A stretch of DNA of 64,000 nt from positions 1-64,000 of the forward strand of contig CAWIMW010000008.1 in NCBI GenBank assembly GCA_963837365.1. Reading direction: 5' to 3'. The translations under genes and the position numbers were made by a program. The notes beneath the pieces were generated by a model. That model did not search any database. It had not been told where the DNA came from and was given only the letters and a program-made list of their open reading frames with translations. This document shows, piece after piece, positions 50,361 to 59,028 of this stretch (its first letter is position 1; the number at the start of each line of letters is the position of its first letter). The stretch comes from CAWBXL01 sp963837365 (lineage in GTDB: Bacteria; Acidobacteriota; Terriglobia; Terriglobales; Acidobacteriaceae).

Positions 50361-50441
50361 AATCTGTTATCTTGAAATCTTGCCGCAATAAAACCGATAT
50401 CTCTGTGGCAAACCTCCGAACCCGCGCGTCCGAGGCTACCG

Positions 50442-51815
50442 ATGATCGTGATGAAATTCGGCGGGACCTCGGTGCAGGATGCCAAGGCCATCGAGCGCGT
50501 CGCGGCGATTGTGGCTGGGAGGTTGGCGCAAAAACCGGTGGTGGTGGTCAGCGCCATGGCCAAGGTGACCGACCAGTTGCTGGCCATGGCCCGGGTGGCC
50601 GGGGATGGGGACCGGGAAAAAGCCATACAGCTCTGCCGTGCGCTCCAGGAACGTCACTATGACACCGCCGGCGAGCTTTTGGGAACGGGACGGTTTACTG
50701 CCTTCCACAGCGAATTGGCCGGCGAGTTCGAGGCGTTGGACGAACTGTTGCGCGGGATTGTGGCGGTAGGGGAGTTGACTCCGCGAACCACCGACAATGT
50801 GGCGTCTTACGGAGAGGTGCTTTCCAGCAAGCTGGTGACTGCCGCTTTTTCGGCGCGCGGTTTGGATGCCGAACTGGTAGATTCGCGCGAATGCGTGGTG
50901 ACTGACGGCACGCACATGCGGGCCGCTCCGTTATTTGAAGAGACCAATAGGCGCTTGCAGGAGAAAGTTAAACCGCTGGTGGATGCGGGTCGAGTTCCGG
51001 TCATGGGCGGATTCATTGGGGCGACCAAGGCTGGAGTTACCACTACGATCGGGCGCGGGGGGAGCGATTTTTCCGCAGCTATTGTGGGCGCGGGGCTGGA
51101 CGCCGAGCGTATTGAGATCTGGACGGATGTCGATGGAATGATGACCACCGACCCGAACCTGTGTCCGGAGGCGCGGCGGATCAAGACCATCAGTTTCGAT
51201 GAGGCGGCGGAGCTGGCGTATTTCGGCGCCAAGGTGCTGCATCCGGCCACGGTATTACCGGCGGTGCAGAAGAATATTCCGGTGTACATTTTGAATTCGC
51301 AAAACCCTGCTTGCGAAGGAACACGCATCGCGGCGCGTGCGCCGCATACCCGAAGCTTCTTCAAAGCGATTGCTGCCAAAAAACGGATCACGATTGTGGA
51401 TGTGGCTGCGCCACGCATGTTGCTGGCACATGGATTTCTGAAATCCATTTTTGATGCTTTTGACCGGCACCGGATACCGGTTGACGTGGTTTCTACTTCG
51501 GAAGTCAGCGTTTCGTTGACGGTGGATTCCAATGAGTCGATTCCCGCGCTGGCGGCGGATCTGGCCAAGCTGGCGGATGTGAAGTATGAAGGACGGAAGG
51601 CGATTGTCTGTCTGGTCGGGGAGAACCTGCGGGAGACGCCTGGACTTGCGGCGCGCGTGTTTGCCGAGCTTACCGATGTTAAGATTCGCATGATTTCGCA
51701 GGGGGCGTCGGAGATCAATTTGACGTTTGTGATTGAGGAAGATGCTGTGCCGGATGTGGTGCGGCGGTTGCACAAGGCGTTCTTTTCGGATTTGGATCCG
51801 GAGGTTTTTGCGTAA
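50442..51815 (+). CDS. lysC: aspartate kinase
   Basis: A 457-residue aspartokinase. KFGGTSVQDA (about 5-14) starts the kinase domain, GRGGSDFSAAIVGAGL and EIWTDVDGMMTTDP bind ATP and aspartate, and FGAKVLHPATVLPA closes it. Two C-terminal ACT domains (about 310-457) with VSTSEVSVSLTVD and SQGASEINLTFVIEE indicate feedback control by lysine or threonine. It makes aspartyl phosphate, the first step to diaminopimelate, lysine, threonine and methionine. dapB follows, so the locus is mainly directed to DAP/lysine. ATG 50442. Confidence 0.95.
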   Translation: MIVMKFGGTSVQDAKAIERVAAIVAGRLAQKPVVVVSAMAKVTDQLLAMARVAGDGDREKAIQLCRALQERHYDTAGELLGTGRFTAFHSELAGEFEALDELLRGIVAVGELTPRTTDNVASYGEVLSSKLVTAAFSARGLDAELVDSRECVVTDGTHMRAAPLFEETNRRLQEKVKPLVDAGRVPVMGGFIGATKAGVTTTIGRGGSDFSAAIVGAGLDAERIEIWTDVDGMMTTDPNLCPEARRIKTISFDEAAELAYFGAKVLHPATVLPAVQKNIPVYILNSQNPACEGTRIAARAPHTRSFFKAIAAKKRITIVDVAAPRMLLAHGFLKSIFDAFDRHRIPVDVVSTSEVSVSLTVDSNESIPALAADLAKLADVKYEGRKAIVCLVGENLRETPGLAARVFAELTDVKIRMISQGASEINLTFVIEEDAVPDVVRRLHKAFFSDLDPEVFA

Positions 51816-51829
51816 GTCAAAAGATTTTA

Positions 51830-51870
51830 ACCGCAAAGGCCGCGAAGGTTGCGCAAAGTGCGCGAAGAAC
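51830..51870. repeat. short repeat of the CCGCAAAGG(C/A)CGCGAAGG family
   Basis: AACCGCAAAGGCCGCGAAGG, then TTGCGCAAAGTGCGCGAAG, repeats a ten-base word with changes. Related to 24735-24805, 30305-30385, and the words GCAGAGAGCGCTGAGA and TCTCTGCGGAT at 54180-54300. It occupies the lysC-dapB spacer. Confidence 0.5.
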
Positions 51871-51874
51871 AACT

Positions 51875-52556
51875 ATGAATCTATTGGTCCTTGGCCGCGG
51901 CAAGATGGGAACGATGATTGAGTCGCTTGCCGCGGCGCGTAAACATCAGCGTCCGCAGCATTGATATCGATGAAAATGCGCATGGCTCGGGGCTTACTCC
52001 GGAGAAACTGCGGGATGTGGACGTGGTGATTGATTTCACTACGCCTGACGCGGTGATGGAAAACATCGCCGGTTGCGCGCGCAGTGGCAAGAACCTTGTC
52101 GTCGGCACTACGGGTTGGTACGGAAAGATTCCGGAAGTCCGGCGGATGGTGGAGGAGTCGGGCATTGGTTTTGTCTATGCCGCTAATTTCTCGGTGGGCG
52201 TGAACCTGTTTTTTGAGATTGTAAAGACCGCAGCTGCGGCCCTGCGGTTTGATTATTCAGGACAGATCTCAGAAACCCATCATGTGCGCAAGCTGGACGC
52301 GCCCTCGGGGACGGCCGTCATGTTGCAGAAGGTAATCCAGGAGGCTGGATATCCAGCGCTTGAGATTTCGTCGTCTCGTGAAGGTGAAGTTGTCGGCGTG
52401 CATGAGCTGAAACTGGATTCGCTGAATGACACTATTGCTTTACGCCACGACGCCAAGTCGAGAAGAGGATTTGCCGAGGGCGCGGTAAGGGCCGCCGAAT
52501 GGCTTCAAGGTAAGCAGGGTTTTTACGATTTTAAAGATGTCTGGCGGGAATTATGA
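51875..52556 (+). CDS. dapB: 4-hydroxy-tetrahydrodipicolinate reductase, frameshifted as read
   Basis: From ATG 51875 the first frame gives MNLLVLGRGKMGTMIESLAA, the NAD(P)-binding GxGxxG start of DapB, then stops at 51962. The next frame continues RSIDIDENAHGSGLTPEKL, VVIDFTTPDAV, NLVVGTTGWYG, FVYAANFSVGVNLFFEI, ETHHVRKLDAPSGTAV with the catalytic His and substrate Lys, to 52556. Removing one A at 51941-51943 joins them into about 226 residues, which is normal. The enzyme reduces the dihydrodipicolinate precursor towards DAP and lysine. An essential step, so sequence error is more likely than loss. Confidence 0.9.
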
Positions 52557-52977
52557 CTTTGGAACTCCTGCGGGCAGGCACGGCCAGAAGATAGACTCCA
52601 ACCACCCAGTCGAAACCCACACAAAACCCCGGCCACCAGGAAGGCACGTAACCGGAAGGATGGGCGGCATGCCAGAAATCCCATCCCCCGTGGGCCAGCC
52701 AGCCTAACCCCAAAATCAGTGGCCAGCGGCGGACTCCGATCACACTGAGTAGGCCAAAAATCAACAAGCCGGACAGCTCAAGACCCAGATGAGTGGTGCC
52801 ATGATTCAGCCCTGCGAATCCGACATAGATCAGGGCTGCGATCAGGAGGCCGGCTGCGAATAGCGGCTGGGCACGGCGTTCGTCTAACAAGCGCAGCAAG
52901 CCTGCATACACTGCTGCTGCGAGGACCCCTATAACAAACTGCCAGGTGAGGATCAAGGACACGGGGCATTCTCTCAT
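52531..52977 (-). CDS. small integral membrane protein
   Basis: A 148-residue protein from ATG 52977 with about five helices (LTWQFVIGVLAAAVYAGLLRLL, FAAGLLIAALIYVGFAGL, LGLELSGLLIFGLLSVIG, WPLILGLGWLAHGGWDFWHA, FCVGFDWVVGVYLLAVP). The His residues in LNHGTTHLG and AHGGWDFWHAAH are notable. No family is named with confidence. It is convergent with dapB, overlapping its last 26 bases, and so is an insertion within the lysine cluster on the opposite strand. Confidence 0.8.
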   Translation of the reverse strand: MRECPVSLILTWQFVIGVLAAAVYAGLLRLLDERRAQPLFAAGLLIAALIYVGFAGLNHGTTHLGLELSGLLIFGLLSVIGVRRWPLILGLGWLAHGGWDFWHAAHPSGYVPSWWPGFCVGFDWVVGVYLLAVPARRSSKVIIPARHL

Positions 52978-53051
52978 GCTCATCGCGTGTCAGGTGGATA
53001 AATCATGAATCAACATTTTGCACGTTGGCCCATTCGCGCTATCTTTATGTC

Positions 53052-54179
53052 ATGCAACTTCGTGGCTGCGGTACCGCGCTGGTAACTCCCTTCCATCAGG
53101 ATGGCTCGATTGACGAAACAGCCTTCCGCAATCTGGTGGCTTGGCAGGTGGAGTCGGGCATTGATTTCCTGGTTCCTTGCGGAACCACGGGCGAGACTCC
53201 GACTCTTTCGCACGATGAGTGGCTGCATGTGGTTGATCTTGCGGTCGAGGTTGCTGCCGGGCGGGTGCCGATTTTGGCCGGGGCCACCTCAAACTCCACC
53301 AACGACGCGGTGGAGAAAGTGAAAGAACTGGCGGCGCGGCCGGGCGTGGATGCGATCCTCACTGCGAATCCTTATTACAACAAGCCTACGCAGGAGGGAC
53401 AGTATCGGCACTTCCGCGCGATTGCCGAGGCGGTGGACAAGCCGATCGTTGTGTACAACGTTCCCGGACGTACGGGAGCCAACCTGGAGCCGGCTACCCT
53501 GTTACGGTTGACTGAGATCCCCAATATTGTGGCCGTTAAAGAAGCCAGCGGCAGTGTGAACCAGATTGCGGAAATCTGCGGGCTGGTGCCGGAGAGTTTC
53601 AAAGTGCTCTCGGGGGATGATGCAGTTACCTTGCCGGTGATTGCTTTGGGTGGAGTTGGGGTTATTTCTGTTGCATCGAACGAAATTCCGGCTGAGATGG
53701 CATCAATGGTGCGCGCGGCACTGGGCAACGACTGGGACACCGCGCGGAAGATCTGCCGCAAGTATTTGCCGCTGATGCAGGCCAACTTCATCGAGTCGAG
53801 CCCGCTGCCGGTGAAGGCGGTGCTGACCATGATGGGGAAGATTGAGGAAGTTTACCGGCTGCCCCTGGTCCCTATGCGGCGCGATACTCGCTCCAAGCTG
53901 CAAAGAGTGGCCAGTGAAGTAGGGTTGATTTCCAAAGCTGTAGCGCCGGCGGCGGAGGCACACGACTTCTTTGTATATGAGAATTGGTCGGCTGGGCCGC
54001 GCAAGATTGTGCTGCACCGCTCTTCGTGCGGACAGTGTAACCATGGCAAGGGACGGCCCTCGGGGCATGACGCGAATCACGCCAAGTGGCATGGACCCTA
54101 CACTTCCCTTTCGGACGCGCGGCAGGCGGCACAGAGGATCGAGAATGTTTTGATTCGTAGCGAGTGCAAGTGTATTTAA
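53052..54179 (+). CDS. dapA: 4-hydroxy-tetrahydrodipicolinate synthase with Cys-rich C-terminal extension
   Basis: A 375-residue protein. Residues 1 to about 290 are a normal DapA TIM barrel: CGTALVTPFHQDGSID, CGTTGETPTLSHDEW, NPYYNKPTQEGQYRHF, VYNVPGRTGANLEP with the catalytic Tyr, and AVKEASGSVNQIAEICG with the Schiff-base Lys. It condenses pyruvate with aspartate semialdehyde. After SEVGLI, where DapA normally ends, about 80 further residues follow: FFVYENWSAGPRKIVLHRSS, CGQCNHGKG, AKWHGPYTSLSDARQAAQRI and a final CKC. This small Cys/His-rich domain is a fusion. ATG 53052 is chosen from homology; TTG 53025 would add nine residues. Confidence 0.94.
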   Translation: MQLRGCGTALVTPFHQDGSIDETAFRNLVAWQVESGIDFLVPCGTTGETPTLSHDEWLHVVDLAVEVAAGRVPILAGATSNSTNDAVEKVKELAARPGVDAILTANPYYNKPTQEGQYRHFRAIAEAVDKPIVVYNVPGRTGANLEPATLLRLTEIPNIVAVKEASGSVNQIAEICGLVPESFKVLSGDDAVTLPVIALGGVGVISVASNEIPAEMASMVRAALGNDWDTARKICRKYLPLMQANFIESSPLPVKAVLTMMGKIEEVYRLPLVPMRRDTRSKLQRVASEVGLISKAVAPAAEAHDFFVYENWSAGPRKIVLHRSSCGQCNHGKGRPSGHDANHAKWHGPYTSLSDARQAAQRIENVLIRSECKCI

Positions 54180-54325
54180 GATTTTCTTCGCATTCTCTGC
54201 GGATTTCCTCTGCGAGCTCTGATTTAAGATGTTCGGCACCTCAAAACCTTATACCGCAGAGAGCGCTGAGAACGACTCACTGAGAACGAGGAGAAAAACC
54301 AGGCTTCCTTTATACTTCCTTGGAT

Positions 54326-55153
54326 ATGCAATCACTTCAGTCTGCTATTGAACACCTCGCTTCTGGCAGTGTGACCGGCAACTTGTCGGCGCGGCAGACT
54401 TTTCTGGAATTCCGCGACGCGCTTACCTCCGGCAAAATCCGCGCTGCGGAGAAGCTGGAGGGTAAATGGACGGTGAATGCCTGGGTCAAACAGGGCATCC
54501 TGCTGGGATTTAAGTTGGGTGAACTACAGGAGATGGGCGCGGAAGATGGTTTGTCCTTTGTCGACAAAGACACCTTCCCTGCCCGGCACTTTTCTGTGGC
54601 GGACCAGGTACGCATGGTGCCGGGAGGATCCTCAGTGCGAAGCGGGGCCTATGTTGCGCCATCGGTCATCTGTATGCCACCCATGTACATCAATGTGGGC
54701 GCTTATGTGGACGAAGGCTCACTGGTGGACTCGCATGCGCTGGTTGGTTCCTGCGCACAAATTGGCAAGCGCGTGCATCTGAGCGCAGCCGCCCAGATTG
54801 GCGGGGTGCTGGAACCGATCAATGCGGCTCCGGTCATTATTGAAGATGATGTACTGGTGGGCGGGAATTGCGGGGTTTATGAGGGGACTTTGGTGCGTAC
54901 GCGGGCAGTTTTGGGCGCAGGGACAATTTTGACCCGTTCGACTCCGCTTTATGATTTGGTCAAGGGAGAGGTTTACCGGGCAACCGCGGAACAGCCTTTG
55001 GAAGTACCCGAGAATGCAGTCGTGGTGCCGGGATCGCGGGCGGTGAAAAAAGGGCCGGCAGGTTGGAATTTGTCTTTGTACACTCCGGTGATCGTGAAGT
55101 ATCGCGATGAGAAGACCGACCGCGGGATTGAGTTGGAGGAATGGCTGCGGTAA
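54326..55153 (+). CDS. dapD: tetrahydrodipicolinate N-succinyltransferase
   Basis: A 275-residue left-handed beta-helix acyltransferase. After an N-terminal helical domain (about 1-95), the hexapeptide repeats run through GAYVAPSVICMPPMYINVGAYV, DEGSLVDSHALVGSCAQIGK, RVHLSAAAQIGGVLEPINAA and VIIEDDVLVGGNCGVYEG. It succinylates tetrahydrodipicolinate, so this organism has a DapD-type route to DAP. ATG 54326 gives MQSLQSAIEHLASG; TTG 54320 is possible. It closes the lysC-dapB-dapA-dapD series. The spacer 54180-54325 holds repeat words such as TCTCTGCGG. Confidence 0.95.
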   Translation: MQSLQSAIEHLASGSVTGNLSARQTFLEFRDALTSGKIRAAEKLEGKWTVNAWVKQGILLGFKLGELQEMGAEDGLSFVDKDTFPARHFSVADQVRMVPGGSSVRSGAYVAPSVICMPPMYINVGAYVDEGSLVDSHALVGSCAQIGKRVHLSAAAQIGGVLEPINAAPVIIEDDVLVGGNCGVYEGTLVRTRAVLGAGTILTRSTPLYDLVKGEVYRATAEQPLEVPENAVVVPGSRAVKKGPAGWNLSLYTPVIVKYRDEKTDRGIELEEWLR

Positions 55154-55178
55154 TGCCCCGCTAGGCTCGGGAGATGGG

Positions 55179-55835
55179 TCAGAGACCCGTCTCCACACGA
55201 ACCATGACCTGGCCAGCGACGTAGCTGGCTGAGATGCCTTCTAACGTTTCTACTACCGCATCCGCCTCCGCTAGTTCGGAGGCAGGGTAGGTTGTTGCTA
55301 GCCCGATTACGCGCATACCTGCTTGCCGTCCGGCATGAATTCCATTTGGCGCATCTTCTACGACGATGCATTTTGCGGGATCTACCTTGAGAAGCTGTGC
55401 GCCTTTCAAATACGGCTCAGGATGAGGCTTGCCGTTGGTGACATCCTCGGCGGAAACAAGCACGGCAGGAACCGGTAGTTTTGCGTCCTTAAGCCTGACC
55501 TTGGCAAACTCTTTCAGTCCTGAAGTTACAACACACCAGCGATCATCGGGCAGAGAACGCAACAAACTGGCTGCGCCTGGGATTGCAACCGTGCCACCTT
55601 TCTTGTGGGTGATACCTGCTTCAATTTTCTCGGCTTCGGATCGCAGATCGAGATGCGGGGCGAGGATTTGCAGGGCTTCCATAGTGCGGCGGCCGTGGAT
55701 GACGTGCAGCGTTCTGGCGGCTGGAATTCCGTTACGCTCAGACCATGCCGTCCAAACGGCGACGACAGATTTTGTGGAATCAACCAGGACTCCGTCGAGG
55801 TCAAACAGGATGGCTTCGCACTGGAATTCGTACAT
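55179..55835 (-). CDS. HAD-superfamily sugar-phosphatase-like hydrolase
   Basis: A 218-residue HAD IA phosphatase. Motif I is ILFDLDGVLVDS (nucleophile and acid Asp), motif II VVTSGL, motif III Lys in NGKPHPEPYL, motif IV VVEDAPNGIHAG. The cap (about 20-85) is of the beta-phosphoglucomutase/GPP1 type. It resembles glycerol-1-phosphate or 2-deoxyglucose-6-phosphate phosphatases; the exact substrate is unknown. ATG 55835; the frame's TTG at 55853 is less likely. The last codons (VETGL, stop) lie inside a CCCGTCTCCACACGA repeat shared with 60868-60882. Confidence 0.9.
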   Translation of the reverse strand: MYEFQCEAILFDLDGVLVDSTKSVVAVWTAWSERNGIPAARTLHVIHGRRTMEALQILAPHLDLRSEAEKIEAGITHKKGGTVAIPGAASLLRSLPDDRWCVVTSGLKEFAKVRLKDAKLPVPAVLVSAEDVTNGKPHPEPYLKGAQLLKVDPAKCIVVEDAPNGIHAGRQAGMRVIGLATTYPASELAEADAVVETLEGISASYVAGQVMVRVETGL

Positions 55836-55867
55836 GTGGGTAGAAGTATTCAATCACAGATAGGCGT

Positions 55868-56563
55868 CTAAGACTGTAATCGAGCGGGTTCCGGGGAAGG
55901 CAGGGCTGGCACAGCTTCCATGCGGCGGCGGAATTCCAGATGTCTCTTACGGAAGTGGTCCTGCGCGCGGCGGCCCCAGGCGCGCACGAAATAATAGTTG
56001 AGCCCGCCGCCGATCACCGAACTGGCGATGGGAATCATTCTTCCTGCCCATTTTTCCACAACTTCGGTGCTGGCGCTGGCGGCGATGCGCTGGATGACTT
56101 TGGGGACAAATTTGTTGACAACTTCTTTTTCGATCAGCTCGCGGCTGATGTCCACACCGGCGGCGCTGGCAGCGGCGATCCACAACTCGGCAGTGTCTTC
56201 GTCAGTGTTGAACTCGAAGCCGTAAACCAAGCTCAGCTTCTGAATGGTGCGGAGAGTAATGGCAGACAGAATGCCGAGATCCGGGACGATGGTAAGCACT
56301 CCACCTAAACCAAAACCTGCACCCTCAGTGGCAGCCACTTTCATCCCACTGCGAACAATGCGAACAGCAACATCGTCCAGCTGCGCGATATCCACGGAGT
56401 AGACGCCATGGTAGGTATTGATGGGAAGGCCATAGGCGGCACGCAATTGCAACAGAAACCGCTGGGGATCAACCCGGACGGTTTCATAGGCCCGCAGGAA
56501 CGAACGCCTTAGGGTATTTTCGACTTTACGGCGGAGCCACGACTTTGGCATCTGCTCTGGCAT
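55868..56563 (-). CDS. EcsC-family protein
   Basis: A 231-residue protein. The centre, GAGFGLGGVLTIVPDLGILSAITLRTIQKLSLVYGFEFNTDED, and the end, KWAGRMIPIASSVIGGGLNYYFVRAWGRRAQDHFRKRH, are the conserved blocks of EcsC-like proteins (named from Bacillus EcsC; role unclear, membrane associated). Two hydrophobic stretches could insert in the membrane. The start is uncertain: ATG 56563 or 56551, or a TTG at 56623 that would add a hydrophobic leader. It is 32 bases from the HAD gene and possibly co-transcribed. Confidence 0.82.
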   Translation of the reverse strand: MPEQMPKSWLRRKVENTLRRSFLRAYETVRVDPQRFLLQLRAAYGLPINTYHGVYSVDIAQLDDVAVRIVRSGMKVAATEGAGFGLGGVLTIVPDLGILSAITLRTIQKLSLVYGFEFNTDEDTAELWIAAASAAGVDISRELIEKEVVNKFVPKVIQRIAASASTEVVEKWAGRMIPIASSVIGGGLNYYFVRAWGRRAQDHFRKRHLEFRRRMEAVPALPSPEPARLQS

Positions 56564-56841
56564 CTTGATCAACAGTAACGCAGGTAAGATGCAAAAGGCC
56601 AGCCTTGAGAACGCCTGAATCAAACTAGCGGGACGCTTTATGAAGGGGCAATATCCAGTTCTCCGTTCTCAGGTCCCAGTTCTCAGTGCTGGGAGCAATG
56701 AGTCGTGCTTAGCAAATAAATGACACCTACTACTTTCCCGAGTTGCGCTTGAAGTCCGTTCTGATACAACCCCAGCCCAAAAGTGTAAAGCTGGGGAAGC
56801 CGCCCTACCTAGCGTGTGCCAACCTGTAAACGGGAGCCCCG

Positions 56842-57246
56842 ATGCTGCACAGTCTGCGCCCACAATACGCCAAAGTCTTCCGCTGTATTGAGGAGAACAA
56901 GTCCCAATACTGCGCGCCATTCCTGGAGAAACATCCGCACATACTGGAAAATTATCTTATTAACTATGTATTCCGTACCCGCTTCCCTTATGGTTTGGAT
57001 ACCCGCAGCAATACCAGCGATCCTCTCACCGAATTTCTCATGATGTGCGTTGTCTATAGCTTGACCAAAGAGCTGATGGTTGGCATCTCCGGGCAGCACC
57101 GGGAAAACTTCTGCGCCCAGCATGTGGTGAAAATCGTACAGAGCGTTGCCAAGTCGGTGGAACAATGCCCCAAGTTCCGCCTGGCTGACTATGCCTCACT
57201 CGCCAGCACCGATGGCATTGCCCTGCTGCTCAAAAGCAATTGCTGA
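56842..57246 (+). CDS. possible C-terminal fragment of a lysine-N-methylase-like (FliB) protein
   Basis: A 134-residue protein: YAKVFRCIEENKSQYCAPFL, then ENYLINYVFRTRFPYG, and CVVYSLTKELMVGI. The ENYLINYVFRTxFPYG block recalls the C-terminal half of flagellin lysine-N-methylase (FliB)-type proteins, whose Cys-rich Fe-S N-terminus is absent here. No flagellar gene is near and no upstream coding is seen in 56642-56841, where only CAGTTCTCAG-type repeats lie. Either a truncated gene or a stand-alone domain. ATG 56842. Confidence 0.5.
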   Translation: MLHSLRPQYAKVFRCIEENKSQYCAPFLEKHPHILENYLINYVFRTRFPYGLDTRSNTSDPLTEFLMMCVVYSLTKELMVGISGQHRENFCAQHVVKIVQSVAKSVEQCPKFRLADYASLASTDGIALLLKSNC

Positions 57247-57287
57247 TCAAGCTGCCTGCCTTCTCTGTGCTAGCATCAAGAGTTCTC

Positions 57288-58952
57288 ATGCCAACTGGAA
57301 AGCTGCAAATCGTGCCCTTGGGCGGTCTGGGCGAGTTCGGGATGAACTGCATGGCGGTGCGTTGGGGCGATGACATTCTAGTCATTGACGGCGGCCTGAT
57401 GTTCCCGGAAGCCGAGTTATTGGGGGTGGATATTGTCGTGCCCGATATCTCCTATTTGGAAGAGAACCGTGAGCGGGTGCGCGGGATTGTTCTAACCCAT
57501 GGGCATGAGGACCACATTGGCGCGCTGCCCTGGATTCTCTCGGAGCTAAATGTGCCGGTTTGGGGGACCGAGTTCACCCTGGCCTACGTCGAAGATAAGC
57601 TGGATGAGCACGAACTGCTTGACGACGCCGACCTGCGAGAAATCAAGGCCAATGAGCGGTTCAAAGTTGGGCCTTTCACCATCCATCCGATTCAGGTGAC
57701 ACACAGCCTGGTGGATTGCGTGGCGCTGGCGATTCATACTCCGCTGGGAGTGATCATTCATACCGGCGATTTTAAGGTTGACCCGACCCCCACCGACAAC
57801 AAGTTGTTCGACCTGCATTCTTTTGCGGAGTACGGCAAAGAGGGTGTGTTGCTGTTGTTGCAGGATTCGACCAACGTGGAGCGGCGCGGTTACACGCCCA
57901 GCGAGCGGGCGGTGCGGCAGAAGTTTGAGGAGATTTTTGCCGGGGCCAAGCAGCGGTTGTTTGTTTCCTGCTTTTCGTCGTCCATTCACCGCATCAAGCT
58001 TACGGTAGAAATGGCCTGGGAACATGGGCGCAAGGTTGCATTCGTAGGCCGCTCCATGAACAGTTCCGCGGAAATTGCGGAAGACCTGGGTTACATTGAA
58101 ATTCCCGATGGCTTGCTCATACATCCGGGCGAGATCAAGAACTTCCCCGACAACAAAGTCTGCGTATTGATCAGCGGCACCCAGGGCGAGCCCATGTCGG
58201 CGCTGTCGCGGGCTGCGGTGGACAATCACAAACACGCCAAGATTGAGAAGGGTGACACGGTCATGCTGTCATCCCGCATCATTCCGGGGAATGAGAAGGC
58301 AATTTATCGGGTGATTGATCACCTGTTCCGCCGCCAGGCGCATGTGATCTACGACGACGGTTCGGTTCCGCCCATTCACGTCAGCGGACACGCCAGCCAG
58401 GAAGAATTGAAGCTGATTATCAACCTAGTGAAGCCGAAATATTTTGTGCCCATACACGGGGAGTACCGGCAGTTGAAGTTGCACTCAGAGCTGGCGGCGT
58501 CCATGCATGGCGCGGTGGGGAGCGTGATGCTGATTGAGAGTGGAGACATTCTGGAAATTGATGAGCTTGGGGCGCGCAAAGCAGGAAAGGTAAACGTGGG
58601 CCGGGTTTGTATTGACTCGGGTTCGCGTGTGGATGTGGTCGAAGATTTGATTGTCAAAGACCGGCGGCACTTGAGCGAAGACGGGATCGTGCTGCCGATT
58701 ATTGCCATTCATAAACTCACTGGGCACGTAGGCCCGCCACCGGAGATTGTGACTCGCGGGTTTAATCCCGGCGACGATGGCCTGATGGATGGCGCTCGGC
58801 AGGTGGTGATACAGACGCTGGAACAGTCGAGTGACGAAGAACGAGCGGACTACGGCGTTATTAAAGAAAAGATTCGAGCGGATTTGAAGCGGTACATTTC
58901 GAAAGAGACGCAGAAGCGGCCGCTGATTATGCCGGTGATTCTGGAGATTTAG
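57288..58952 (+). CDS. rnj: ribonuclease J
   Basis: A 554-residue metallo-beta-lactamase/beta-CASP nuclease. GGLGEFGMNCMAV starts the fold, LTHGHEDHIGALPWIL holds the HxHxDH zinc motif, and HTGDFKVDPTP carries a metal Asp. The beta-CASP part has FVSCFSSSIHRIK and ISGTQGEPMSAL, followed by HVSGHASQEELKLIINLVKPKYFVPIHGEYRQ. RNase J has 5'-3' exo- and endonuclease activity in mRNA decay and rRNA maturation. ATG 57288 gives MPTGKLQIVPLGG; 16 upstream codons lie in the previous gene's end. Confidence 0.96.
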   Translation: MPTGKLQIVPLGGLGEFGMNCMAVRWGDDILVIDGGLMFPEAELLGVDIVVPDISYLEENRERVRGIVLTHGHEDHIGALPWILSELNVPVWGTEFTLAYVEDKLDEHELLDDADLREIKANERFKVGPFTIHPIQVTHSLVDCVALAIHTPLGVIIHTGDFKVDPTPTDNKLFDLHSFAEYGKEGVLLLLQDSTNVERRGYTPSERAVRQKFEEIFAGAKQRLFVSCFSSSIHRIKLTVEMAWEHGRKVAFVGRSMNSSAEIAEDLGYIEIPDGLLIHPGEIKNFPDNKVCVLISGTQGEPMSALSRAAVDNHKHAKIEKGDTVMLSSRIIPGNEKAIYRVIDHLFRRQAHVIYDDGSVPPIHVSGHASQEELKLIINLVKPKYFVPIHGEYRQLKLHSELAASMHGAVGSVMLIESGDILEIDELGARKAGKVNVGRVCIDSGSRVDVVEDLIVKDRRHLSEDGIVLPIIAIHKLTGHVGPPPEIVTRGFNPGDDGLMDGARQVVIQTLEQSSDEERADYGVIKEKIRADLKRYISKETQKRPLIMPVILEI

Positions 58953-59028
58953 GTTCGTTGGTTTCGGTTTTCAGATCAAAGTACAAGGTAGTAGTTCCAC
59001 TGACCGAGCGTTCCCTGAAAGGTCCCAC

